DNA from: VAZQ01 sp963753575
Lineage (GTDB): Bacteria; Pseudomonadota; Alphaproteobacteria; Rhizobiales; Xanthobacteraceae
Length of the DNA: 64,000 nt
Assembly: GCA_963753575.1 (NCBI GenBank)
Contig: CAVWCR010000003.1
Location: forward strand, 4,650,001 to 4,714,000
Direction: 5' to 3'
This document shows, one piece after another, positions 1-8,562 of this stretch. Each line of letters starts with the position of its first letter. Position 1 is the first letter of the stretch. The notes beneath the pieces were generated by a model. That model worked only from the letters and a program-made list of their open reading frames with translations, ran no database searches and was not told the origin of the DNA. Both the position numbers and the translations under genes were made by a program.

Positions 1-93
1 CCGCAAGGCGGCGTGAGCATCGCCCGCAAGCCGCCGGCGACACATGCGTTCGCCGGCGGCGGCCTGTTTTCGCTTTTCCCACGCGAGGCCGCC

Positions 94-711
94 ATGAGCA
101 CAACTTCTCAGCCTTCCAGCGACGTTGCGTTCACGCCGTCGGTCAAATCGGTGCAGAGCCGCAAAGGGTCGCGCGAGGCCTATGCCCGCATGGAGGAGCG
201 CGGCGGCTTCGAGACCCGCATCACACCCGACCTCGCGCAATTCATCGCGACGCAGACCAGCGTGTTTCTCGCGACTGCCAATGCGGATGGGCAGCCCTAC
301 ATCCAACATCGCGGCGGACCGGCGGGCTTCCTGCACGTGCTCGACGACAGGACCATCGCGTTTGCGGACTTCGCCGGCAACCGGCAATACATCACGCAGG
401 GCAATCTCGCCGACAACCCGAAGGTCCACCTGTTCCTGATCGACTACGCGCATCGCCAGCGCGTGAAGATCTGGGGTGAGGCGCGCGTGATCGAAGGCGA
501 CGCCGAGCTGATCGCCAAGCTGATGCCCGACGGCTACCGGGCGCGGCCCGAGCAGGTGATCCTGCTGACGGTCGCGGCCTGGAACGCCAACTGCCCGCAG
601 CACATTCCGCAGCGGTTCGAAGCCGCCGACGTCGCCAAGGCGCTCGCCGAGCGCGACCAGCGGATCGAGGCCCTCGAAGCGGAGATCAGGCGGCTCACCC
701 CGGCACCTTGA
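94..711 (+). CDS. pyridoxamine 5'-phosphate oxidase-family FMN-binding protein
   Basis: A 205-residue protein with the split-barrel fold expected of the pyridoxamine phosphate oxidase-like FMN-binding family. The segment reading VFLATANADGQPYIQHRGG followed by FADFAGNRQY is typical of the subgroup that handles flavin-linked redox chemistry of unknown substrates, not of the PdxH enzyme itself. The last 25 residues are charged and heptad-like and may form a short coiled coil. I chose the ATG at 94 because it follows a GAGG motif by six bases and because the residues before it have no family character. It runs into the upstream leader of hemW. The substrate cannot be inferred. Confidence 0.8.
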   Translation: MSTTSQPSSDVAFTPSVKSVQSRKGSREAYARMEERGGFETRITPDLAQFIATQTSVFLATANADGQPYIQHRGGPAGFLHVLDDRTIAFADFAGNRQYITQGNLADNPKVHLFLIDYAHRQRVKIWGEARVIEGDAELIAKLMPDGYRARPEQVILLTVAAWNANCPQHIPQRFEAADVAKALAERDQRIEALEAEIRRLTPAP

Positions 712-794
712 CCCAGGGAACCGGGGAGGCCCCGACCGTGGGCCTGCGAGCCGCGGCGTGCTATGACCAACGGGTCACGGTAAATCGTCACGGA

Positions 795-1979
795 ATGAGC
801 CTCGATACGACATCGATGAAAAGCAGGTCGACGGCGGACCCCGCCTTCGGCGTCTACGTGCACTGGCCGTTCTGCTTGTCGAAGTGCCCCTACTGCGATT
901 TCAACAGCCATGTGCGCCATGCCGCGATCGACGAGACGCGCCATGTCCGGGCCTTCACGGCCGAGCTCGCCGCAACAGCGGCGCGCGTTCCAGGCCGTAC
1001 CGTGTCCACGATCTTCTTCGGCGGCGGTACGCCCTCGCTGATGCAGCCCGCCACGGTGGGCACCATCCTGGACGCCATCGCCCGGCACTGGACCATCGCG
1101 CCGGACGTCGAAGTCACGCTCGAAGCCAACCCCACGAGCGTCGAGGCGACGCGCTTCCGCGGCTATCGCGCAGCCGGCGTCAATCGCGTCTCGCTCGGCG
1201 TGCAGGCGCTCGATGATGCCGAACTCAAGGCGCTTGGCCGTCTGCACACCGCGCAGGAGGCGCTTGATGCGGTCGCGATCGCGCGCGCGGCGTTCGAGCG
1301 CTATTCGTTCGATCTCATTTACGCGCGGCCCGGCCAGAGCCCGCAGGCCTGGGCAACGGAGCTCAAGCGCGCCATCGCGGAAGCTGCCGAGCACCTCTCG
1401 CTTTATCAACTCACGATCGAGGCCGACACGCCGTTCGCGGCGCTGCACGCCGCCGGCAAGCTAAAGGTTCCGGACGAAGAGCTCGCGCGCACGCTCTACG
1501 ACACGACGCAAGAAATCTGCGGCGCCGCCGGGTTGCCGGCCTACGAAATCTCCAATCACGCACGGCCCGGCGCCGAATGTCGGCACAATCTCGTGTACTG
1601 GCGTGGACACGAATACGCCGGCGTCGGTCCGGGCGCGCACGGCCGCCTCGACATTGCGGGCGAGCGCCGCGCCACTGCGACCGAGCGACGGCCCGAAGCT
1701 TGGCTGATGCGGGTCGAGGCGCTCGGCCACGGCCTCGTCACCGACGAAGCGCTCTCGCACGTGGAGATCGCCGACGAATTTCTGCTGATGGGCCTGCGAC
1801 TCGCTGAAGGCATCGATCCCAGCCGTTATGAGCGGCTCGCCGGCCGCCCGCTCGATCCGCGCCGCATTGCGATCCTGCGCGAGGAAGGCGCCGTCGAAAC
1901 CACGCCCGATGGCCGGCTGCGGGTGACGCAGGCGGGCTTCCCGGTGCTCGATGCGGTGGTGGCCGACTTGGCGGCGTAA
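795..1979 (+). CDS. hemW: radical SAM heme chaperone HemW
   Basis: A 394-residue radical SAM protein of the HemW (formerly HemN-like) family, which carries heme to target proteins such as respiratory enzymes in the cytoplasm. The cluster-binding motif CxxxCxxC is at Cys27, Cys31 and Cys34, followed by FNSH; the SAM-binding GGGTPS follows about 45 residues later and the family motif SLGVQ is present. It lacks the N-terminal extension of the oxygen-independent coproporphyrinogen oxidase HemN. Upstream in-frame starts exist at 708; 795 is chosen by homology to usual lengths, and 816 is also possible. In relatives hemW lies directly before the LpoA-like and rsmI genes; here an insertion element separates them. 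Confidence 0.88.
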   Translation: MSLDTTSMKSRSTADPAFGVYVHWPFCLSKCPYCDFNSHVRHAAIDETRHVRAFTAELAATAARVPGRTVSTIFFGGGTPSLMQPATVGTILDAIARHWTIAPDVEVTLEANPTSVEATRFRGYRAAGVNRVSLGVQALDDAELKALGRLHTAQEALDAVAIARAAFERYSFDLIYARPGQSPQAWATELKRAIAEAAEHLSLYQLTIEADTPFAALHAAGKLKVPDEELARTLYDTTQEICGAAGLPAYEISNHARPGAECRHNLVYWRGHEYAGVGPGAHGRLDIAGERRATATERRPEAWLMRVEALGHGLVTDEALSHVEIADEFLLMGLRLAEGIDPSRYERLAGRPLDPRRIAILREEGAVETTPDGRLRVTQAGFPVLDAVVADLAA

Positions 1980-2046
1980 GCGCCATGACAGCAAGGCACA
2001 CCAAGGACGTCATCATGATCGGCGGCCCGAATGGAGATCGAAAAGC

Positions 2047-2071
2047 GGCACTAGAATCATAGAGTTGCTAG
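2047..2071. repeat. left part of palindromic repeat split by the IS5-type element
   Basis: The bases GGCACTAG (about 2047-2054) followed by a short spacer and TTGCTAG (2065-2071) lie just left of the insertion element. If the element and one TTGCTAG copy are removed, the sequence joins to TGCC at 3622 and makes an inverted repeat GGCACTAG...CTAGTGCC, showing that the element entered an existing palindromic repeat. Confidence 0.6.
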
Positions 2072-3614
2072 TCGTCCGTGAAGAACGTTTCTAGCCGTTT
2101 GGATTAGGCGAAGCGTGGGGCCCATGGGGTGCACTGGAGCATCAGCAACAACAGGGCACGCAAAAGCTCGCCGAACCAGCGCAGGAGCAGGCTGAAGTTG
2201 AAGCCGGCGGCGGCGAGCACCGCGTTGACGCGGTCGCCGTCTCGGCCTTTGAGGTGATTGCGGGCCATTCGGTGATCGTCCTTGAGGTGGCCGATGATGG
2301 GTTCGACGGCGGCGCGCCGGCGCATCTCGCGACGGATGGCCTTGGTGACGCGCCGGACCTGACCGCTGATCCAGACCTTGAACCGGTCCGGATGGTTGTG
2401 GCCGCGATAGCCCTTGTCGCCGTGGATGCGGCGGACCGCAACGCCCGTGAGCTTTTCGAGATTGGCAATAATGGTGCCGAGCGTGTGGCCATCGTACGGG
2501 TTGCCGTGCAGCGCCTTGGCATGCAGCACGAACTGTCCTCCCTTGGGCACGGTGACCGGCGTCGTGATCGAGACCTTGCAGCCGAACTCGTAGGGTTTGC
2601 GCGCCTTGCCTTTGCCGATGCATTCGACCTCGGGTGCGTGCAACGAATAGACCTTCGGCCCGCGCTGGCGCTGCTCCTGATGACGGACACGCAGCGCGAG
2701 ATCGAGCAGCGGGCCAAAGCCGTCTTCGAGCGCTGGGTTGCCTGCGATCTTGCGGCGGATGTCACGGATGATGCGCCCAAGCCGCGTGCGCAGGAATTTG
2801 AGCTCGCGCCGGGCGCGCCTGAACTGGTGGGCGTGGGTGTAGCGCCCCACCATGATGGCGGCGCGCTTGGCGACGCGCCGATAGCTCTGGCGTAGCTCGA
2901 CGCCTTCGCGTTTTGACAGATCGACCAGCTTCTCGATTGCGTGGTGGGTCAGCCGCGCATCGGTCGGATGCGCAATCGCCTTCTCCTGTACGGTGGTGTC
3001 CACCACCACCCGTTCCAGATCCTTGGTCTCGATGGCGCCCGTGCGGTGCGCCACCGCAAGGCTCTCCTGCAGCAGCGCGGCGAGCTGCTCTTCACCCAGC
3101 CGCTGGCGCCAGCGGGTCAGCGACGAGCGATCAAATGGCAGCTCGTGCCGGAACACCACTTCCCCACAGAAGTATTGGTAATACGGGTTCTCCACCCACC
3201 GATCGCACAGCGCCTCGTCGGAGAGGTTGTGCATGTGCTTGATGATGAACAGCCCGGCCACCAGTCGCGTCGGCAGCGGCGGCTGCCCCGGGCCCACGCG
3301 ACAGACCGAGCCGAAGCGCCTCCCCACAAAATCCCAATCCATCTCTCCCGCGAGCCGCACCAGCGGGTGGCGAGGATTGATGATCGTCTCCAGTGACGGC
3401 TGAAACAGATTGTCCTGACGATCGTCGCGGGGCCGGCTCATCATTCTCCTCCGACAGCGAATCTCGCCGTCAAGGGAATCACGAGCCGACCAAACCTGGA
3501 ATCCAAAAACGCAAGAAAACCCACAGCCACACCCGGCTTTCTTGCAAAATCGAATACTTGCTCAGGTCAAATCAGCGAGATCAATCAAGCGCTTCCGAAT
3601 TCTTCACGGACGAC
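2071..3614 (-). mobile_element. IS5-type insertion sequence, apparently complete
   Basis: The element is bounded by perfect 15-base inverted repeats, GTCGTCCGTGAAGAA at the left (2071-2085) and its reverse complement at the right (3600-3614). TTGCTA is present directly outside both ends (2065-2070 and 3615-3620), consistent with a target duplication. It holds one transposase gene on the minus strand that is full length. The intact ends and gene suggest a relatively recent arrival. Family assignment to IS5 (or the related IS1182 group) rests on the transposase only. Confidence 0.85.
2104..3444 (-). CDS. IS5-family transposase
   Basis: A 446-residue DDE transposase. The N-terminal DUF772-type domain includes LVRLAGEMDWDFV and LPTRLVAGLFIIKHMHNLSDE; the catalytic core shows Asp in VVVDTTVQEK, Asp in HGDKGYRGH and Glu in VEPIIGHLKDDHRM, with the acidic triad complete. 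Length is usual for the family and no frameshift is seen, so it is probably active. It catalyses cut-and-paste movement of the surrounding element. It lies between hemW and the LpoA-like gene. Confidence 0.9.
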   Translation of the reverse strand: MMSRPRDDRQDNLFQPSLETIINPRHPLVRLAGEMDWDFVGRRFGSVCRVGPGQPPLPTRLVAGLFIIKHMHNLSDEALCDRWVENPYYQYFCGEVVFRHELPFDRSSLTRWRQRLGEEQLAALLQESLAVAHRTGAIETKDLERVVVDTTVQEKAIAHPTDARLTHHAIEKLVDLSKREGVELRQSYRRVAKRAAIMVGRYTHAHQFRRARRELKFLRTRLGRIIRDIRRKIAGNPALEDGFGPLLDLALRVRHQEQRQRGPKVYSLHAPEVECIGKGKARKPYEFGCKVSITTPVTVPKGGQFVLHAKALHGNPYDGHTLGTIIANLEKLTGVAVRRIHGDKGYRGHNHPDRFKVWISGQVRRVTKAIRREMRRRAAVEPIIGHLKDDHRMARNHLKGRDGDRVNAVLAAAGFNFSLLLRWFGELLRALLLLMLQCTPWAPRFA

Positions 3615-3617
3615 TTG

Positions 3618-3684
3618 CTAGTGCCCCGTTTCCGAAGTTCGTGTCAAAGGGTGCCGCGATGACAAACGAACTTCGGAGCACTAG
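3618..3684. repeat. palindromic repeat right of the IS element
   Basis: CTAGTGC at 3618-3624 and GCACTAG at 3678-3684 form the outer arms. Inside them TCCGAAGTTCGT (3631-3642) and ACGAACTTCGGA (3666-3677) pair perfectly over 12 bases around a 23-base loop. The left arm carries a six-base bulge relative to the right. This is a small intergenic hairpin element of the REP/MITE sort; whether it is multi-copy cannot be told from one window. Confidence 0.7.
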
Positions 3685-3713
3685 GTAACTCCGGCCGGCC
3701 TCGCTGCACTCCT

Positions 3714-4917
3714 TCACGTCCCAGAGCCGCCGAACGCCTTCGGGGCCGGGCTGATGACTTGACCGCCCGCCGGAGCGACGCGCATCACCGCAAGCCCGCG
3801 TTGGTTGGTGCCGTCGGCGCGGAAACGGAACAAGCCGTCGATGCCGGTGAAGCCGGAGGAACTGGTGAGCACCTGCTCCGAGAAGCGCCGATTGCCCTGT
3901 GTCTTTGTCAGCGCGGATATGAGCGCGACCGCGTCATAGGCGAGCGAGGCGGTGCGCGCAGGGTCCTGGCCGAAGCGATTGCGGTAGCGAGCGGAGAAAT
4001 TGCGGAAGCCGGTCGTATCGGGGCCTGCGTACCAGGCGCCCTCAAGGGCCGGGTTGCTGAAGACCTGCGGGTCTTCCCACAGGCCGCTGCCGAGAAGCTG
4101 CACGCGCTTGAGATCGACGCCCGACGCGGCCAGCGTCTGCACGACGACCGATGCTGAACTCGGCGCTGTCCGGGATGAAGATTGCATCGGCTCGGCTTGT
4201 CGCCTGCGCGACGCTGTGGATCGCGGTCTGCATCTGGGCGCGGTCGGCCGTATAACGCTCAAGCGCGACGACGCGGCCGCCGCGGCGGGCAACCGACTGC
4301 TTGAACGCGGCCTCCGCCACCGTGCCGTAGGCGTTGTCCGGAATCACGGCGGCGAAAGATTTCTTGCCCTGCGACATCGCGTAGCTGACGATGCGGTCGA
4401 CATCCGATTCCGGCAGGAAGCTCAAGAGATAGACCCCGCGCGTCGCCACGTTGGCGTCAGTCGAGAACGCGATCACCGGCACGTTGTGCGAGCGCGCGAG
4501 TTGGCCGACCGGCGATACCGAATGCGCGAAGATCGGCCCCAGGATAATCTCGGCGCCCTCATCGAGCGCCTGCTGCGCGACTTGGCGTGCGCCCGGCACG
4601 TTGCCGCCGTCATCCTTGAGCAGGAGCTGCAGGTCCGTCACGTTGAATTCGGCCAGCGCCATCTCGGCAGCGTGGCGCATCGAGGTTCCGGCGAGACCGG
4701 CATTTCCGCCTGCAGAGAGCGGCAGGATCAGCCCGGCTTTAATTTGGCCAGTCCCTATACTGCCGCCACCGCCATCAGGCGGGTTGGGCGCCGGTGCGCC
4801 GCTGAAGAAATCGTTGGACGAGACACCCGCACAGGCCGCCAGCAGCAAGGCCGCGCCAAAAACCACGGCTGCATGCCGTGCTTTTCGCCCTCTCGCAGCC
4901 CAAGTGCCTCGCACCAT
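3714..4917 (-). pseudogene. LpoA/LppC-like penicillin-binding protein activator lipoprotein, frameshifted
   Basis: Two overlapping minus-strand frames together encode one periplasmic-binding-fold lipoprotein of the LpoA type, whose E. coli relative activates a peptidoglycan synthase from the outer membrane. The start at 4917 follows GAGAAGG; a signal peptide ends in a lipobox LAAC with Cys29. The first frame reads normally to IPDSAE (about 4157), after which the homology (SVVVQTLAASGVDLK through the stop at 3714) continues in another frame. Removing one T from the GAGTTC on the coding strand (plus-strand 4155-4161) restores one frame of about 400 residues. This is either a real inactivating mutation or a sequencing error. 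The gene normally sits between hemW and rsmI. Confidence 0.75.
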
Positions 4918-5072
4918 CTGATTCAGCCTTCTCCCGCTCCCTGCCACAGCATTAGACGGTATTTAAGCACGGTAATCCGGCAATTTGTCGATATATCGTT
5001 AACGAGGTGAAAAGGATGGGGATTTCTAGAGCCGAACGCGGCCGGCCGCGCCGGGTGATAAGCTGACCAGCC

Positions 5073-6023
5073 ATGATCAGACCCCGTGACCCAGCCGCCA
5101 AGGCTGGCCGCTATGCAATCGACGGCCGGCCCGTCGAGGCCCCACCCCTTTCAGGCGGGTTGCACATTGTGGCGACCCCGATCGGCAACCTGCGCGACAT
5201 CACCTTGCGGGCGCTTGACGTGCTTGCCGCCGCCGATCTGATCGCCTGCGAAGACACGCGCGTCACCCGCAAGCTCGTCGATCATTATGGCATAACCACG
5301 CCGCTTACCCCCTACCATGAGCATAACGCCGCAGCGGCCCGTCCGAAGCTGTTGGCGCGGCTGGCCGAGGGCGCTGCGGTCGCGCTCGTGTCCGACGCCG
5401 GTACGCCGCTCGTCTCCGACCCGGGCTTCAAGCTGGTGCGCGCCGCGCGCGAAGCCGCCTTCCCGGTGACGGCGCTGCCCGGCCCTTCGGCCGCACTTGC
5501 GGCGCTCGCCGTGTGCGGCCTGCCGACTGACCGCTTCTTGTTCGAAGGCTTTCTGCCCGCCAAAGCCGGGCAGCGCCGCGAACGCATCGGCGAGCTCAAG
5601 CGCATGCCCGCAACACTGGTGCTGTTCGAGACCGGACCGCGCCTTGCCGACTGCCTCACTGATCTCGCGCAGGAAATGGGACCGCGCGCGGCCGCCGTCT
5701 GCCGCGAGCTCACCAAATTGCATGAGGAAGTGCGGCGCGGCGATCTCGCGGCGCTTGCCCAGCACTATGCGGGTAGTGACGCCGAAACGCGCGGTGAGAT
5801 CGTCATCGTGATCACCCCACCTGGGCCATTGGCCGAGACCGCCGATCTCGACACATTGCTGCGCCAGGCGCTCGGCCGGCTGAGCGTCAAGGAGGCGGTG
5901 GCCGAGATCGCGTCGGTCACCGGCCGACCGCGCCGCGAGGTCTACCAGCGCGCGCTGGCGCTCGCAGGCAACAAGACGCCGCACGATGAGGCGGCCCATG
6001 GCGAGACGCCACATGAGCCCTGA
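5073..6023 (+). CDS. rsmI: 16S rRNA (cytidine(1402)-2'-O)-methyltransferase
   Basis: A 316-residue tetrapyrrole-methylase-fold protein. RsmI adds the 2'-O-methyl group to C1402 in the ribosomal decoding centre using SAM. Signature segments are LHIVATPIGNLRDITLRALDVL near residue 30, EDTR, the glycine-rich SDAGTPLVSDPG and PGPSA, all expected for the family. The C-terminal region has a helical segment ending in VTGRPRREVYQRAL, as in other members. The stop overlaps the next gene, so the two are probably co-transcribed and coupled. It is convergent in function, not in orientation, with the LpoA-like gene, which lies divergently upstream as in many proteobacteria. Confidence 0.92.
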   Translation: MIRPRDPAAKAGRYAIDGRPVEAPPLSGGLHIVATPIGNLRDITLRALDVLAAADLIACEDTRVTRKLVDHYGITTPLTPYHEHNAAAARPKLLARLAEGAAVALVSDAGTPLVSDPGFKLVRAAREAAFPVTALPGPSAALAALAVCGLPTDRFLFEGFLPAKAGQRRERIGELKRMPATLVLFETGPRLADCLTDLAQEMGPRAAAVCRELTKLHEEVRRGDLAALAQHYAGSDAETRGEIVIVITPPGPLAETADLDTLLRQALGRLSVKEAVAEIASVTGRPRREVYQRALALAGNKTPHDEAAHGETPHEP

Positions 6024-6438
6024 CGGCGATTCGCCCCGCCGCCCCCGTCCGCTCGCGCCGCGCACGCGGCGTTCGCCGAGCCCCGAGCGGCAGGTCGCCT
6101 TCCGGCTCGGCATTTCGGCCGAGAGCCGCGCGGCCGCGCTCCTGATCGCCAAGGGCTTCCGCATTCTGGCGCGGCGTTACCGCAGCCCGGTAGGCGAGAT
6201 CGACATCGTGGCGCAGCGTCGGCACCTGCTGGTGTTCGTCGAGGTCAAGGCACGCGAGCGGCTCGACGATGCCGCCTGGTCGGTGACCGAGCGCCAGCGC
6301 GCCCGCATCATCGCCGCCGCCGAAGCCTGGCTCGCCGACCATCCCGACCCGAGCATCCGCGATATCCGGTTCGATGCCATGCTGGTCGCGCCCGGCTGCG
6401 TGCCGCGTCACATTCCCGCAGCGTTCGACGCGAGTTAG
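5998..6438 (+). CDS. YraN-family putative endonuclease (UPF0102)
   Basis: A protein of about 146 residues with the RecB/Holliday-junction-resolvase-like fold of the YraN family. It shows the conserved order AAALLIAKGFRILARRYR, GEIDIVA and VFVEVKAR, the last two carrying the Asp and Glu-x-Lys of the PD-(D/E)xK core. Its cellular role is not settled. The gene overlaps the end of rsmI. I prefer the ATG at 5998, preceded by GAGG, but 5986 and 6013 are also possible. In relatives gshB follows directly; here about 5 kb of accessory DNA intervenes. Confidence 0.85.
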   Translation: MARRHMSPDGDSPRRPRPLAPRTRRSPSPERQVAFRLGISAESRAAALLIAKGFRILARRYRSPVGEIDIVAQRRHLLVFVEVKARERLDDAAWSVTERQRARIIAAAEAWLADHPDPSIRDIRFDAMLVAPGCVPRHIPAAFDAS

Positions 6439-6500
6439 CCGATTGCCGCGACATCCGGGCTCGGCAACAATGCCGCGACACTCAATCGGACCGAGGACAC

Positions 6501-7526
6501 ATGCGTAGGCCTGTCATCGTCGTTCTGCTGCTGACCCTCGCGACGCCAGGGTTCGCGCAGCCGGCCGATCCCGCCGCCGAGTTCTACCGGGGCAAGACGC
6601 TGAGCGTTGTCGTCGGGCACGAGTCCGGCACCGGCTACGACTTTTTCGCCCGCACGCTTGCGCGCCACTTCGGCCGTCACATACCGGGCAATCCCACCGT
6701 GGTGACCCAGAACATGCCGGGCGCAGGCGGGCTCAAGACCGCAAACTGGCTGAACGCGGTCGCGCCCAGGGACGGATCGGCCGTGAGCGTGTTTGCGCCC
6801 GAGGCGGCGTTCAAGCCGCTCTACGGCGATCCGGCGGCGCTGTTCGATCCGGTCAAGTTCAACTGGATCGGCAACATGGACGAGAGCATCGCGACCTGCG
6901 CGGTCTCCCAGCAGTCCGGCATCGCGCGTATCGAAGAGCTATTCACGCGCGAGGCGCGCTTCGGCGCGACCGGCGTGGCGGCGCCCACGAGCGAGATGAG
7001 CTACGGGCTGATCAACTTCCTGGGCGCCCGCATCAAGGTCGTGCAAGGCTACAAGGGCAGCGCCAACCTGCGCATCGCGCTCGATCGCGGCGAGATCGAC
7101 GGCGCCTGCGGCCCCTCGGTCTCGACGCTGAAGACGCAATGGAAGAGCGATCTCGCAAGCGGGCGCATCCGGCCGATCATCCAGTTCGCGATGAAGGTGT
7201 CGCCCGACCTGCCGGGCGTGCCGAGCGTCTACGCCTTCGCCAAGTCGGACGCCGACCGAAAGGTGTTCGACGTCGCGTTCGGCACTCATGTGCTCGGCCG
7301 GCCGCTGATCGCACCGCCGGGTGTTCCGCCCGATCGCGTGCGCGCGTTGCGCACGGCCTTCATGGCCACGATGCGTGACCCCGAATACCTCGCCGAAATC
7401 GGCAAGCTCGGGCTCACCACAACGCCGTCGCCGGGCGAGGAAGCGGAAGCCCTGGTCCGGCGCTTCTTCACCTATCCCAAGAGCGTCATCGCCAAGGCGC
7501 TGGTCGGGCTACACGAGAAGCACTAG
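6501..7526 (+). CDS. Bug/TctC-family tripartite tricarboxylate transporter substrate-binding protein
   Basis: A 341-residue secreted solute-binding protein. A signal peptide (hydrophobic stretch VIVVLLLTLATPGFA, residues 5-19) precedes FYRGKTLSVVVGHESGTGYDFFAR and NMPGAGGLKTANWL, which match the Bug fold's conserved beginning. Such proteins capture small carboxylates or other solutes in the periplasm. No TctA or TctB membrane subunit lies nearby, so it is one of the many orphan members. It starts 60 bases after yraN and may depend on its own promoter. The ligand cannot be told. Confidence 0.85.
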   Translation: MRRPVIVVLLLTLATPGFAQPADPAAEFYRGKTLSVVVGHESGTGYDFFARTLARHFGRHIPGNPTVVTQNMPGAGGLKTANWLNAVAPRDGSAVSVFAPEAAFKPLYGDPAALFDPVKFNWIGNMDESIATCAVSQQSGIARIEELFTREARFGATGVAAPTSEMSYGLINFLGARIKVVQGYKGSANLRIALDRGEIDGACGPSVSTLKTQWKSDLASGRIRPIIQFAMKVSPDLPGVPSVYAFAKSDADRKVFDVAFGTHVLGRPLIAPPGVPPDRVRALRTAFMATMRDPEYLAEIGKLGLTTTPSPGEEAEALVRRFFTYPKSVIAKALVGLHEKH

Positions 7527-7603
7527 CTCCCCCGCGACGCGCCTGTCGATCCGGCTGCGCCCCGCCGCATTCACGCCTGCGCGTCGGCACCAATCGCCGT
7601 TTC

Positions 7604-7619
7604 CGTGATCGCAATCACA
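7604..7619. promoter_or_regulatory. CRP/FNR-family-like palindrome upstream of the CPBP protease gene
   Basis: CGTGA at 7604-7608 and TCACA at 7615-7619, separated by six bases, resemble a CRP-type operator (TGTGA-N6-TCACA) with one mismatch. It lies about 100 bases upstream of the CPBP gene. A chance match is possible. Confidence 0.35.
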
Positions 7620-7720
7620 TCAATTGAAGTCCCCTGCACGTACCCAGTACGGCACGGGGCAGCCCTGAACGGCTTCCCTCCTCAATCGAGAGAACGGCTC
7701 AACTCATCAGGAGAGAAGTC

Positions 7721-8512
7721 ATGTCGGACACCAGCATTCCGCTCGCCTACCGGACGCTGGAAACCCATTCGCCGGTCACAACAAGCGAGTCGGTCACCCA
7801 GACACGGCCCATGGGTCTCTTGGCGACGCTCGGCTGGGGCGCAGCCGGCATCCTGGCGCTCATTGCCACCTGGCTCGTACCCGTCATCCTCAGCGCCGCC
7901 ACGGGCACGCCGATCCGGATGCCGTACGTCTATCTGCCGGTCGACCACATGGCGGTCGCCGCCGTCGTTGCGCTCGCGCTCTGGATGAGCGGGCGGGCCT
8001 TTCGCAGCTACCTCGCGCTCGAGCCGATACGATGGGGCATTGTCGCGCGCAGCGTTGGTTACGGGCTCGTGGCCTATGTGGCCTTTGTGTTCCTGCTTGG
8101 CTTTTTGACGACGCTTCTCAACGGTTCCGGACATGCTGCCGGCGCCCCGGCCGGTGGCAAAGTCACGCTCAACTCGGCGATGATCCTGTTCCTGGTGTCA
8201 TATTGGACGCTGCTGGTGGTCGCCGCTCCAATCGTCGAGGAAATGCTGTTTCGCGGGCTCATCTATCGCGGACTCGAAGCGAAGTTCGGCGCCTTTCCCA
8301 CCATCGCGTTTACGTCGGTCTTGTTCGGCCTGGTGCACTACCCGGGCTTCGGCTGGCCGCGCGTTATCGCCGCCGGTTGTCTGGGCGTCGTATTCGGGTT
8401 GATGCGCTGGCGCACCGGCACCACGACCGCCAGCATCGTGGCTCACACGGCCGTCAACTTCACCGCGGCGTCCGTCTACACCGCTCTCATCCTCGTGGCG
8501 GCATGGAGCTGA
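7721..8512 (+). CDS. CPBP-family intramembrane metalloprotease
   Basis: A 263-residue multi-pass membrane protein with all three motifs of the CPBP (CAAX protease and bacteriocin-processing) family: EEMLFR with Glu173, Glu174 and Arg178; FGLVH with His206; and HTAVN with His242 and Asn246. These residues bind the metal and form the active site within the membrane. Five or so hydrophobic segments precede and surround them. Bacterial members process peptides or act in immunity to bacteriocins, but the substrate is unknown here. A good ribosome site, AGGAGAG, lies just before the ATG. It stands alone, convergent with a chemoreceptor gene. Confidence 0.88.
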   Translation: MSDTSIPLAYRTLETHSPVTTSESVTQTRPMGLLATLGWGAAGILALIATWLVPVILSAATGTPIRMPYVYLPVDHMAVAAVVALALWMSGRAFRSYLALEPIRWGIVARSVGYGLVAYVAFVFLLGFLTTLLNGSGHAAGAPAGGKVTLNSAMILFLVSYWTLLVVAAPIVEEMLFRGLIYRGLEAKFGAFPTIAFTSVLFGLVHYPGFGWPRVIAAGCLGVVFGLMRWRTGTTTASIVAHTAVNFTAASVYTALILVAAWS

Positions 8513-8562
8513 TGCAATACGAAACACGAATAATACGAAGCTGGGCCAAGACCCCCAAGAAC

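Noticed and set aside
2..16. Possible last codons of a gene ending before the window's first CDS
   Set aside because: Four codons and a TGA are far too little to identify anything.
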